Source: Chaetomium olivaceum
Taxonomy: Eukaryota; Ascomycota; Sordariomycetes; Sordariales; Chaetomiaceae
NCBI GenBank assembly: GCA_039881045.1
Contig: JAYWVB010000001.1
Location: 1,302,001-1,366,000, forward strand
Direction: 5' to 3'
Length of the DNA stretch: 64,000 nt
The notes beneath the pieces were generated by a model. That model was not told where the DNA came from. It was given only the letters and a program-made list of their open reading frames with translations, and searched no databases. This document shows positions 9,950 through 21,974 of the stretch, one piece after another; the stretch's first letter is position 1; each line of letters starts with the position of its first letter. The translations under genes and the position numbers were made by a program.

Positions 9950-12133
9950 GGTAGTAAGTAATATGATATGGGCTTTGAGAGCAAGAAAAAGGGTGATGCG
10001 TTAGAGCTAAAAGTAAAGTCGAGGGGTGGCCGCGAGCAACAAGATATGAGCTGATCGGCAAAGGCGACCAGCAGGAGGCAGGGAGGCAGACCGAAAAGGG
10101 CGGAGAGCCCAAGGCGGCAAAAGCGGGCCTGGTCAAAAGTGCAAACGGAAGGGTAGGGCGAGACAGCACCGGCACCGGGCACCTGCTGCCTTTCCTTACC
10201 GCCTGTCTTGTGACGGCCGGGGGTCGTGTTCGGTCCGTAGTCACTCGGGTCTGCCGAAGGCAGTCAGGAGGGAGAGTAAGGGTGGTGTATACGCCGGGGC
10301 GAGTGTTGCGAAACCGTTGACGACACTTAACTGGAGTGGCCGGCGGCAAGGCGTAACACGGGTGTTACGACAGCACTGCAGCGCCTCCTCTGTCGGTCTT
10401 TGGTGTCGAGGAACAGGGCTGAGTTGGTGCACCGTGGGAGTTGACAGAGGAGGGCGATAAGGGAAAGGACTGGTAGCTTTAACAGCGAGGTTGGAGGCGT
10501 GCGCCAGTGTGATGGCATTCCTACTGGTCAAGATTAAGAGCCTTCTCTCTTCCTACCCAAGCCGGATCCCCCCTTTCTCAACAACACACGCCCTCCATGT
10601 ATCTCTCACCCATTTCTCTGTTTCCCGTCGCTTGTTTCTCCCCAATCCGATCCCCTCAACATCTTGACAACCAGCCCCCCATCCCCCAAACCGGCAAACA
10701 GCGATTGCAAACGCCCACCAGAGCCCAAATAAGGTTCCCTGCAGTCTAGACCGGACACCTGCATTCACAACACCGGGCTTGCCTCTGCCCCCGCCACGTG
10801 ACAAACAGTCGCTGGACAGAACACTATTTCGTAAACGGGTATGTACAACACGAGAAGCGAATGCAGGGGCATAGCCAGAAACAGGAAGCAGTGGGCAAGA
10901 AGCAGAAAACCAGCGAGGGAGGGGAACGGGAGCAGTTCCGACATAGACCTGGGCCTGCAAGTAACTAAGTAGCAGTCAACCAGTCACTGCAAGTTATCGT
11001 CTCCCCAGAGATATGCAGCATACTGTGTAGACCAGAAGAGCGGAGCAGAAGCAAGCGGATCGGCATACGCACACAGACCTGCAGGCCAGCTGCGCATTTC
11101 CATCCTCTTCTGCCGGTTATGGTCACGGCAACGCCGCCATGCAAGCCTCCATGTCAGTCAGGCTCATGCCAGGCCATGCAAACCACACCGGCAATGCAGG
11201 TCCGTGGCTTTCCGTCTGTTCAGCCAGTCGCTTTTCCGTCGGCCGAGCCAGTCACCGATGGGCCGAAACCAACTGAACGATGAAAACACTAACAGATTGT
11301 ATTTTGGCGTTTTCGCTGTTTGTGGCATACTTCCCTTGCACCCAAAGGCCCGCAATCTCCCCTGCACTCAAGCCTGTGGCCATATCACCCTTCAAATTGC
11401 AATCCGATATCGATGTTATGTGCGGTCGTGGCATCATTTCTTTCCCGATCTGTGTTGACACCCCTGAGCCCGCAAAGTTCGCCACCCAGCCGCAAATGCA
11501 AACGCCCACCCGCCTTCTTCCAGAAACAGACGGGTATTGCAAATAAGGAACTCAAAGTAAAATAATCAATACCAGGGAAGTCAAAAGAAAAAAGGGTGTG
11601 ACAAAATCAGGATGCAATCAGCATCCGTGTAAATAAATGTTGATTGGTGAGGCAAATGGTACAAAGTACCCCTGATGCAATGCTATCCGCCGCCGCTCCC
11701 CATGAAAGCAACCAAACCCGACGCTATGCTCCCCACCGAATGCGATGCCTCCCGGAAATCAATATCTCTCTCGCTGCTGTGAACCAAATGTATCCTCAAA
11801 AGTAGTGACCTCCCAGTGCGGTTTATACTCGAAAGCAATGGCCCTCTAATTGAGGCTGGCGGGCAAAGATAAACCCTCCAACGCCCTTTTTCCATGCTGC
11901 GGGCAGAAAGCAGCCTCTCATATCCATCCGCCACCCTATCCCAACCAACCCCCCCATCGTAGAATCACCCACCTTGCCATGGCCGAATGGAATAGAGTAG
12001 AGTAGAAACCACCCCCTCCCATAAAGCAGAAAAGAGAAGAAAAACACACGCAATAACTGCTCCCTCCTCCACCTCCTCACCTCCCCTCTCCACCTCCTCA
12101 CCTCACCTCTTCACCTCACTTTCCCCCTCCCCT
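9950..12133. other. Intergenic spacer upstream of the zinc-finger gene
   Basis: About 2.2 kb between the zinc-finger start (9949, minus) and the 3' end of the remodeler gene (about 12.1 kb, minus). The first few hundred nt above 9950 are presumably promoter and 5' leader. Short open frames here look like chance frames; no domain seen. 12060-12180 is an almost pure pyrimidine stretch of CACCTCCT-like units. Confidence 0.4.
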
Positions 12134-12225
12134 TCACTCCCCTTCACTCACTCTCCCCCTTTCCCGCCCCCCCCCCCCCTTCGCCCTGATCACCACCACC
12201 ACCACCACCACCACCCCCACCCCCA
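12060..12225. repeat. Pyrimidine-rich low-complexity tract with (CAC)n
   Basis: Repeated ACCTCCTC/ACCTC units up to about 12125, a C13-like run near 12166-12179, then a CAC trinucleotide tract at about 12190-12215. It overlaps the uncertain C-terminal end of the remodeler. Confidence 0.8.
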
Positions 12226-15200
12226 GCAACACCACCCCGCCCACCACTAGCCGCACTAACCCCCTCAACTTCCCCATCAAAAACCCCCACCTTCTCGCCA
12301 ACACCGCGCCCCCCGGCGCCGCACCCACCACCCCGCCGGCCCTCGCCCGCGCCTGCTTCAGCCGGTCCATCGCCAGCCGCAGCTGCACCTCGGACCGCAT
12401 CTCGGGACACTCCCACGTGTCGGGGTGCATGAACTGGCAGACGAAGCACGGCTGGCGGGGGAGTTGGACTTCGATTTTGGTTATTAGTGTTGGGGGGGTT
12501 GGGGCTGTTGTTGGTGGTGGGAGTGGTGGTGGTGGTATTGATGGTGGTGGTATTGTTGTTGTTACTGTTGTTGGAGGTGATGGTGCTGGGAGAGATGGTT
12601 GTGGTGGTTGTGATTGGAGTGGTTGGGGTGGTCGTTGTGAGGGGACGACAGGGCGGAAAGCGGGTTGGATGGTTGTGCCGTTAGTAGAGGTGATGATGGG
12701 AGCGCAGGAGATGGGGATCTTGGGGATGGGGATGGGGGTTGTGCTGTGGATTGGGATGGCCGCTGGACGGTTGTTGGCGGTTAGGCCGAGCCCCCCGCCG
12801 GCGGCGGCTGGGCCTCGTTGGACGGGGGTTGGTCCTCCGCGGGCGTGTCCGGCTGCTGGGGCTGCGGCTCCATCTCGAGCGGCTGTAGTGGCAGCTTGGT
12901 GGCGGGCCGACGGCTTTGGATCTTTGCGCGGCCGGCCGTGGTTGGCGTTTTGGCCGTTTTGGGCTGCTTGGGCTGCTTGGGCTGCTTGGGTGATTTGGTG
13001 TGAGCCTTGGGTTGGCGGGGGCCGGAGGACTGCGGCTGTGGTGTGTTTTTGGCCTTTGGTTGTTTTGGCGTCGAGGCCGTCGAGGACTTGCCGGATCGCG
13101 GTGGCTTCGCCGTTGCCGGGCTCGGAGTCTGCTTCGCCTTGCGTGAGTTATTTGTTTTTGGTGCCGCTTGCTTGCCAACTGTGGCTTTGGGCGTGGCTGG
13201 AGTGCGACTGACACCCCCCGCCGCAGCCTTGGACGGAGACTTTGCTTTCGTACCTTGATTTGCCTTGCGCGAGTTAGTCCCATTCGGCGTAGACTCACCC
13301 GTCCGCACGGTTTCCCCGTCGCTAGACTCGGCCTCGCTCTTATCGCTGCCCACAAAATCGCCATCGACATCGGCCTCGCTGTCTGCAGCAGGGGCCTCCT
13401 GGTTCTCGTCGAACTCGAACCGGGGACCGGTGTAGTTAGCAGCCTATACTAGTTAGCGATGAATCTCCGAGCACGCATGTATCACCTACTCCACGGCGAC
13501 GTCCTCCGCGGCCGAGCGTCTCCATGTTGCGCTCTGCCTCCCTCCGCGCCTGCTCCGCACGCTGCTGCAGGATCTCGTCCCAGACGCCCAGGTTGATAGT
13601 CTGTTTAGTCTCCTCCAGATTCTCCGTGAGCGCACCCTCGTCGTTGGCCCAAATGCGAGCAAACGAAAACGCAGATTCCGCTGATTTATCCTCGTCGGTC
13701 TTGGTCTCCTCTACCATTGACCGGTCTAAAAGCTTGTCGACTGCGGCCGAATCGTAAGTAATGGCATCCTTCTTTTTGCCTTCCCCAAATAGAGCGGCGG
13801 CGCCGTGCTTGAGCACCGACTCGACGTCGTTGGGCGCTTCCTCCTCGTTGTCCATCGTCTCGATCAGCAGATGGTCGAGGGCCAGCTTCTTGCGGCCGAT
13901 CTGGAGGATCTTCTCCTCGGCCGAATCCACCGTCATGAGCTGGAAGCACAGCACCTTCTTGCGCTGACCAATACGATGAGCACGCGACAGGGCCTGGATA
14001 TCCTGGTGCGGATTCCAGTCGGGGTCTAGAATGATGACCGTGTCCGCGGTGGCTAAGTTGATACCCACGCCACCGGCCCTCGTGGATAGCAGCATCACAA
14101 AGATGTCGGAGTCAGGAGCATTGAATGCGTCGATTTTCCTCTGCTTCTCCATGCTTGACTGGCTGCCGTCGAGGCGCTCGTGCCTCAGGCCCAGACCGGC
14201 CAGGAAGTCCTCCAGGACGGTAAGTTGGTCCAAGAACTGGCTGAACAGCAGCACGCGGTGGCCGCGCTCCTTTAGCTTGGGTAACATAATCTCGAGGAGC
14301 ATAAGCTTCGATGAAGCCTCCACCAGGTTGCGCCGCGTGAGCTCCGCCGATGTAGTTCGGTCTTCGATGGCTTGGCTGTAGATGAAGGGTGGCACAGGCA
14401 CTTGCGCAGCTGCATCAGGATATTACTCAAGCTACCCCTTTCGTGGGCCTTCATTTTGCCCTGCACGAAGACAGACCGGATGAGCTCGGGTTCCGCTCTA
14501 GGATGGATTTGCACAGTCTCTCCTGCAGAACACTCATGCTGACGGCAGGATAATCTGGGCCATGGGCGGCAGAAAAGTGAGCACCTCGGCCTTGGTCCGG
14601 CGAAGGAAGTAAGGGCGAATCAAGCGGTGCAGCTCCGGCAGGTTCTCCGACGTGATCTGAGCAAACTGCTCATCGAGACGCTCCGCTCTGACGGACGGGT
14701 TGATAAACTGGAGGAGGTTGAACAGCTCGCGCTTGTTATTCTGCAGGGGGGTTCCGGTAAGCAGCAACTTGAACTGGATGCGCAAGGCGCTGAGAGCCTT
14801 GTAAAGCGTATTCTCGTCGTTCTTGAGGGCCTGCGCCTCGTCGACGACCAAGCCCGCCCACTTGGTGTTGGAGAATCGGAGACGCGTGTCATTGTCCTTG
14901 CCGAGTCGTACGACATGATGACCCACGTGCGCCTTCATATTCTTGCTGCCGTTAGGGAACAGCTCGTACTGCAGAGCCAGGGATTGCGAGACCCTCCGCC
15001 GTAGTATGCCACAACGCGGAGATCGGGAGCCCACTTCTTGATCTCGCGGCGCCAGTTGGCGCATGTCGCATTCGGCACGACGATCAAAAAGGGCGCAGAT
15101 CTTGGGATTGTCCTGGATGAAGCTGGAAAAGCAGGGCAACGACCTGGACCGTCTTGCCGGACCCACTCGTCGGCGAGAATGACGCTGCGGTCCTCACGGA

Positions 15201-18200
15201 AGTTGTAGAGCATCCAGTTGAGACCGTCGAGCTGGTACTGCATCAGCTTTCCCCGCTGTAGCCCCTTTGGCTGCTCCTTGACTTCGATATCGGCTTGGAA
15301 GTCGCGCTGGCGGAAGTCCTCAATCCGGTCCCTCATAGTAGCCCAGGGCTCCGACTGGAAATGCTTGCCGTTGAGAAACTCGCGGTATGCCTCGCAGAAG
15401 GCGTCGTAGATGGGCCCCGCATCGGGAGCCGGAGGAGTGTCCCAGACGGCGTCATCGTAGCCCAAGCCCTCGAACTTGACATAGATCTTGATGACATGGT
15501 AGATGCGGTTCAGGTCGTCTTCGAACTTATCTCTGGCGGATTTGGCCCTGTACTTCTTGTCGTCTTCGCGCGACCGCGGAGCGTAGTGGACGTCGAGGAT
15601 GATGTCGGGCGTGACCCAAACGTCATGGATGGCCTCCTTGTCGGTCCACTTCAGGAGCGAGTCGGTGTGCTGCCGCTCACCATCAATGGCCTCATCAGAG
15701 CCCTCACCAAAAGTGCGCTTGATGAAGGCCTGCCGCATGCCCGCCTTGACGACGCCGTAGCACCAGGCCCCGGGCATCCAGACACAGTGGTTATATGACT
15801 TGCTTTCCCACTTGAGGAGATACTCGAGGCCATCCTCATCAAAGTCGGTGATCGGCTGGCCCTTCTGGTAAGCCTTGGGGTTCACCGGGCGCCAGGCGAC
15901 GACCCTGTCCACCTTTTCCTCCTCGGTGTCCTGGCAGCCCTTGCAGGTCCATGTGATCTGGTACTCCTCGCGGCGATGCTTGCGCAAGTTGAGCGGGTCA
16001 TCGATGGCCGGGTCACGCGACTTGTTGGGGTGAGGGAGATGCTCGTAGTGCCAGGCACAATGGCAGCGGCCGCAGCGGAACAGAACGTTGTCTGGGTTAT
16101 TGACCAACTTTGGGTTGACCAGGGTGATTGGGTCCACGCCGTCGTTCTCATTGCGCAGAGCTTCCTCTTGCTTGGGTGTCTTTCTCTCTGAGAAAGGCAA
16201 GCAGGACGCGCCCTTTGTATGGCAGCCCTGGCAGAGGTCGTGACTGGGAGCGCGGGCATCCTTCTTCCGGTGGACGCAAATGCAGAACTTGCATTGCAGC
16301 ACGAAAGAATCGGCTGCGACCTTGGTGACCCGGTGCTCGCGGGCGCTGCGGATGCCAAGGCATACCTTGTGGTACGAGTTTGAACAGCCCTGGCAGTTGA
16401 TCATGGGCCCCTTATTATGGTCTTCAGCATAGCCGCAAGAGTCACAGACGGTCCGATGAGCTTCCTTAAACTCGTAAGATGCCGTCTTGAAGATCTCGCG
16501 CACACTAGCGACCTTGGGTGCCGCTGGAGTCCTCTCCTCGTTGTAGTAAATATCGTCGTCGTCGATGTAGCTGTCGGTCATGACCCGGGTAGACCTGTTG
16601 GCTCGCGATGAACGACGTCGAGATTCAAACTCAATATCAGAGTCATCGCCCATGGACCGGCGTAGGGCCAATTGCCGTGTTCTTGCTGTGCCTCTCTTAA
16701 GGCGCTTTCTCTTAGCCTTGACAATATCAGACTGGACGAAGGCGAAAGTCAGGTCATCAGCATCTCCATCTGAGGCCTGGAGCTCATCTCTATCATCGTA
16801 TTGGGAGCCGAGATTGCGGGAGACGCTGGCTCTGGGCCGCAGATTCCGCCCTCGCCTTGTCTCTGTCGTTTGCTCACCCTCGCTGGAAACGAGATGTGAG
16901 CTGGCGCGAGTGCTCTCTCGTGTGCTTGCACGTGTGCTGCGTCGGCGGTTGCTGACCTCCAGGAAGTCGTCAATTGGCCCTACCCTCTGGCGAGTGCTGC
17001 GCACATCTTCCATGTCTTCATCGGAGTCCTCATTGAATTCATCGTAGTTGGCATAATCTGCATCGGCCGCCCGTCTCCTCTTTCGGGTGCCAAACTGTTC
17101 TGCATAATCGGATTCACCGTCCTATCGAGCGAGTTAGCACTTGTATGTACCAGGACACAAAGATCGCTTTCTAGACAGATCAAGCATGGCAGATCTGGAA
17201 CGGCGACCGCAGAACCCTGGTGTTTGCTCAAATGAGCTCGACTGCCTTGTGAATTTCTTACCATGATGGCGATCGGTCGCGGTCCTTGGTGGGAGAATGG
17301 TCGATGACCACTCGGTTGATGACCACTCGGTCGCGGCCTTTGGCGAGATAAGAGAAGTGGAAATGGGGAAGTGAAGGAAATCAAAACTATCGTTAAAATA
17401 ACGAAAGCAATAGGTAATAACCCCGGCCAACAGCAGTAGAGGCTGATCGTGTGGGTTCCTACGATCAGCTCTAGTGTTGCGGGTTGAAGATGGGTGATCG
17501 GTGGTGGAGAGAGTGGTGGAGAGAGTGTGAATAAAAGTGAGGAAAGAAATCGAGGAATATTGTGGGAGGAGATTAATATTTGTAGAGTGGGTGGGCCGGA
17601 AAAACTGTTCAAGGAGAAGGGAAGGAGAAAGGGGATGGAAGAAAGGATGTGTGAAGACGTGGGTTTGGGAAGGCAAGTGACAAGGCACGGTTTGTCTGGC
17701 TGAAGAAACTGTTCCCAGAATCCTCAAGCTCACACTTCTGTCAACTCATCAGAGTGTTCAGTTGTGTGAACACCGGGAAGCGGCTCCAAGTTTCGTGCCA
17801 CACCAAGCCTTCGTATTGAAGCAGCGGCTGGGAGCCCGCCTAGTGTGGTTTGGGCAGCGGCACGAAAAGACTATTCCCATCCTAGTCGACTTGTGCACCC
17901 CGAAAGTCTCTCTCGACGCGAAGCCCAGAGGTTCTGAAGCCAAAGCTCCAGGCAGCTCGAGGACCCCTTGCACTCCCTCTCTCCCCCGCCCCCCTCCTCT
18001 CCCGGAACCAAGATGGAAAGCGGCATAGCCAAAAGGGAGAACAGAGCAAGCAGCCACAATCAAAGGTCGATTATAACTTACCCTACGTCGTTTCCCCCTC
18101 GTCCTCAGATGGTCGTATTCCTCGGCCCGGTAATCGTCCACTTTGAGTTTCAGGTATCCGGCTCGTTGCCCCGGCGGTATCCAAGGTAACCGCACCTCAA

Positions 18201-18498
18201 TGTTGACAAGCTGTGCGCCATTCCGAGACTCTTCTGGGGAGGTTTTAATGCTCCCATTCTCTTGCCCCTTTTCCGTTTCCGTAGTCGGCGTAGGCTCGTT
18301 CTCGTCGTCTATCGGGGGTGATGCCAAGCTGTTCAGGGCAGCGAGGGATACTTTGGCGATCTCGTCCAGTGTCAAGGGGTCGGGGGTATCGTCGTCGTCG
18401 CTGAGGTAGGATTGGAAGGTAAAGGGAGCTGGGTCTTCGGTGGCGCCATTGAGAAACAATTCTTCGTCGTCGCTCAGGAAGCCGTTTGTAGTTCCCAT
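12134..18498 (-). CDS. mit1: SNF2-family chromatin remodeling ATPase, Mit1/CHD3-like (frame broken repeatedly in this sequence)
   Basis: Minus strand. Proposed exons: 18498-18082 (MGTTNGFLSDDE to GKRRR, acidic N-terminus), 17121-13490, then 13443 downwards. The first intron would be 960 nt (phases match, GTAAGT donor, GCTAAC branch, GATAG acceptor), so the first exon is less certain. Order of domains: acidic/basic N-terminus, Cys/His-rich PHD-like zinc region (about 16470-15900: CDSCGY, CQGCSNSYHKVC, CGRCHCAWHYEH), chromo-like region (15850-15500), SNF2 ATPase (15260-14530; DEAQ box near 14840, LLLTGTPLQNN near 14760), helicase C (14300-13880; LLLSTRAGGVGINLA, RAHRIGQ). A 46-nt intron (13489-13444) precedes a basic, Lys/Pro/Thr-rich tail. 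A further CFVCQFMHPDTWEC motif near 12440 resembles the C-terminal zinc finger of Mit1 proteins. Mit1 is the ATPase of the SHREC silencing complex. At least eight frame changes occur; stop uncertain. Confidence 0.75.
17122..18081 (-). other. Proposed long first intron of the remodeler gene (or spacer between two genes)
   Basis: Donor GTAAGT after KRRR, acceptor GCTAAC...GATAG before DGESDYAEQ, both in phase 0. At 960 nt it is far longer than the other introns here. It contains no conserved reading frame. If the 18082-18498 exon is a separate gene, this segment would be the promoter of the remodeler. Confidence 0.4.
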
Positions 18499-19212
18499 GT
18501 CTGCGATGGCTCGAATGTGGTCACGCTCCGGGGAGAGACCGGGAACAGCCTAGGTTGCTTCTCGGGGAGAAAAATAATAGGTTAGATATCTCTAGTCTAA
18601 TGGTCCGGATCATATACATACCGAGCACTGCCGGGCCAAAAAGTGTATGTACAAGGGTCGGCGGCGCATCGGTGCAGTAAATGTCGCCAAAGTCGGCGAG
18701 AGCGACGACATTATTAAAGAGCACGCGTTTGACAGTTACATTACACACACTGTGTCGGCGAACAGGGAAGAGGTGACGGGGTGGGTTGACTCCCGATTGG
18801 TGCTGGTGCTAAAAAGGGCGGGGCCACATCTCATCCACACGCATTGGATCCGTTTGCTGCTGGCTCAGGCTCTGGAAATCTGGAAACTTTTTTTGGTGAC
18901 AGGGGTTAAAACATTCAGTGAATGAAGGCTCTTCTTCAAACTCTCATAGTTAATGTTTTTCAGTCAAGCAAACGAGGCCACCATCAACGGAATTCCTAAC
19001 CTTGAGAATTCCTCACGGCACTTTGCATGCTGGCAGCTGTCTTCGATTCCTGTATTATTATTTTATTTCAGGTGAATCTAAATTTTGCTGTGATTACTTG
19101 ATATACAACATTCGACAGGCTCGACTTCACAACCTCGAGACAATACTTTAGAGTTACCGCTCAAGCCTCATAATATTAGAGACGCCGGTTTCTGATCAAA
19201 CGGGCGGGCGAC
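18499..19212. other. Divergent promoter region
   Basis: Spacer of 0.7 kb between the remodeler start (minus) and the methyltransferase start (plus). No gene or repeat that I can support; becomes AT-richer toward 19000-19150. Confidence 0.45.
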
Positions 19213-21334
19213 ATGAGTTTATCCCTGGTCTATCGAGCAGCAAGGTCCTCGCTACTGGCCAGTTCAACGTCACGAATCTCACTCATTCCTCTCTCAACAA
19301 GGCATGCCTCTCTCTCCGCCATCAACAGAGGTCTAGTACGGTCCGAAAAGGCACGGCCACAGGGTGCCCGGCCCAATAAGTTCAATGACCTCGCAGAAGG
19401 CGGAAAGCGACTGAACTATGCCGAGAGGCGGAAGGCCAGGGAAGAGCTGGCCAAGCAGCGGCCGGATTTCAAGATCCGCAAGGGCAAGAAGGACATCACC
19501 GTGCAACCGGACAAGGCAAAGCCACAATCGCGCCGGGCCCGCTTCTACGACCCAGAGTCACCGTTCGGCAAGAAGAGCCTAGTGTACCAGGCGAAGTCGG
19601 GCCAGTTACAGGGGGAGATGCTGCCAAAAGACCGCGGGTCCACAAACTCGGCCTTTGAACGCACCGGACCGCGGCCAGACTTGCACATGCCTCGCCGGAC
19701 AGTCCGGAAAACGGCGCGGCGTCGGGACGGCAAAGGTGATAGAGACACGGCTGATGTCGTCGACTTTGTGGCCGAGTTATCGCGGCCCGCACATTCCAGC
19801 GGCGATAGCGCCCGCCGAGATGCTCCATCCCGCAGCCGAGACACTACCAGGGGCAGAACCGCCCCTAGTCAACACCGAGACGGCCCTCCCCGGTCTAAAA
19901 ACAGCTTTGGAGACAGAGATGCTTCTCGGGGGAGGACAGCTTCGGGGACAAAGACGCCTTTACTCGGGATGGAGGCGTTGTTGGGGACAGAGCAAGTCCT
20001 CGTGGAGACAGAGATTTGCCGCGCAGAGATGGCTTTAGAGACAGAGACACCCCCAGCGGAGACAGGGACACATCTTTTAAGAGTAGAGACTCCTCTTTCA
20101 GATCCAGAGACTCTCCTCGGCAAGACAGGGGCGGGCCCCGAGACTTTTCTCACCGAGACCGAGACACAGACCGCGGGTTTGGGAACGCCCGGGCGCCCCG
20201 ACCAGAGCGAGACAGCTTCGCGCCACGAGACTCTCCTCGCCGGGATGGGGATTACGATCGCAATTTCAGGGAAGAGGACTACGATCGCAGTTCCAGAGAC
20301 GCCCCTTACCCGGAGCGGGATAGTTTCTCCTTCAGAGCGGAGCGCGCGCCCCTCAGTCACCTACACGACGGCAGCCTCCCAGTTCCTCTACGGCAAGTCC
20401 GTGGTCGAGGCCGCGCTGCGCTCCTCCCGGCGCCAGTTCTACCACCTCTACATCTACGGCGGCGCCAACCGGCAAAAGCCCACCAACGACGCGCTGATCC
20501 AAGCGCTCGCCAAGCGCAAAAACATCCCCATCACCATCCTCTCCGAAGACGGCGGCATGCGGCTCCTCGACAAAATGTCCGCCTCCCGCCGCACAACGGC
20601 TTCGTCCTCGAAGCCTCCCCACTGCCCCAACCCCCCCTCACCGCCCTCGCCCCCTTACCCGAAGACTACGCGACCAACCCGCGCTGCGCCGTCGCCCTCG
20701 GCCACCAATCCGCCGAAGAAGCCGCCATCAACGGCCACCCCTCCCCATCCCCTCCCCGTCCCCAACCCACAAACCCTTAATCCTCATCCTCGACCAGATC
20801 CTCGACCCGGGCAACCTCGGCGCCATCCTGCGCACGGCCAGCTTCCTGGGCGCCACGGCCGTCGGCATCACGCGGCGGGGGTCGGCGACGCTGACCCCGG
20901 TCGCCCTCAAGGCCTCCTCTGGCGCCGCCGAGTCGCTCGCCCTGTTCTCGGTGGCGGCCCTGCCCGAGTTCCTCAACGAGTCCCGCGCGAACGGCTGGGC
21001 CGTGTATGCGGCCGTGGCCGAGGGGCCTTCTAGCGGGGTGAAGCAGAGAAGGCATGTGGATGTGCGTGACGTGAGCGAGACGGACCCGCTGCGGAGGGAG
21101 CCGTGCGTGCTGTTGGTGGGGAATGAGGGGGAGGGGCTGAGCAGGCTGGTGGTCAAGAAGGCGGATTATGAGGTGAATATTCCGAATTTGGCGGCTCCTG
21201 GGTCAGGGGTGGATAGTTTGAATGTGAGTGTGGCGGTGGGGTTGTTGTGTTCGGCGTTCTTGAGTGGGGTGAGCAGGGAGATGGGCGGGTTTGGGGTGTT
21301 GACGGGGCAGGGGGAGGGGGTGGGGAGGTGGTGA
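19213..21334 (+). CDS. MRM1: Mitochondrial 21S rRNA (guanosine-2'-O)-methyltransferase, MRM1/SpoU type (frame broken)
   Basis: Start at 19213 gives MSLSLVYRAARSSLLASS, a typical mitochondrial presequence (Arg/Ser-rich, no acids). An N-terminal basic region follows, then an unusually long Arg/Asp/Ser low-complexity insert (about 19.75-20.35 kb, units such as SRDSS, RDRDT, YDRNF). The substrate-binding part starts at QFLYGKSVVEAAL. The SPOUT catalytic part shows its three motifs: LDQILDPGNLGAILRTA (about 20795-20845), LLVGNEGEGLS (about 21110) and IPNLAAPGSGVDSLNVSVA (about 21180-21235). Yeast MRM1 methylates a conserved guanosine in the large mitochondrial rRNA using S-adenosylmethionine. The frame changes near 19935, 20352, 20597 and 20780, each explained by one or two lost or gained bases in C/G runs. 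Family call is firm; the exact protein is not readable. Confidence 0.85.
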
Positions 21335-21974
21335 AGCAGAGTTTGTGGTAAGGAGTGAATGGTAGGGAAATGGCTGATGAAGTGCTGGTGTGTGATAGTG
21401 CTGGTACTGTATGATATGGGGTGGTGTGTAAGATAGGATACCCTTTATGGTGTGTACGAAACGGGCATAGAGAAAACTGCATAACACTATACAACTTGGA
21501 TAGACGGTGGTTCGGGAATAACACTATCTTCTCAAACACTGGTTTGGTGACGACTTAGCTTTATACTTATACTGATAACTTCGTATGTACAATGTAACCC
21601 CAGAGGAATGGAACAGTTTCCTTCCCCCTGAGATCCTTTCATGCAGGGTCCTCTCAGGGGCAGCGTCAGCCAACCACTCAGGGGTGAGCGGCCCGCCGAG
21701 CTTGGCGATGATTTTTATCCAACCATCGTCGTCGGTGCAACCGAATGTCAACAATGCCACAACTCGCACTTCGTTGTACTTTTTGAACTCGACAACTGGC
21801 AGTCGACAGCCGCAACAACCAAAAAGCAACGCCAAAATCCGATTGATCAATTTATCCGGCCGATAACCGACGAGCCTTCGACGATTAATCCCCCGATTTT
21901 GCAAATCCCAGCTCCGACCGACGAATTGCGCCCAAGTTGGGCAGTCACTCGACAGCCCGAAAACGAGAACAAGA
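21335..21974. other. Intergenic, promoter of the Cys-rich protein gene
   Basis: Spacer between the methyltransferase stop and the start at 21975. No supportable gene. The ~100 nt before 21975 probably form the 5' leader. Confidence 0.4.
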
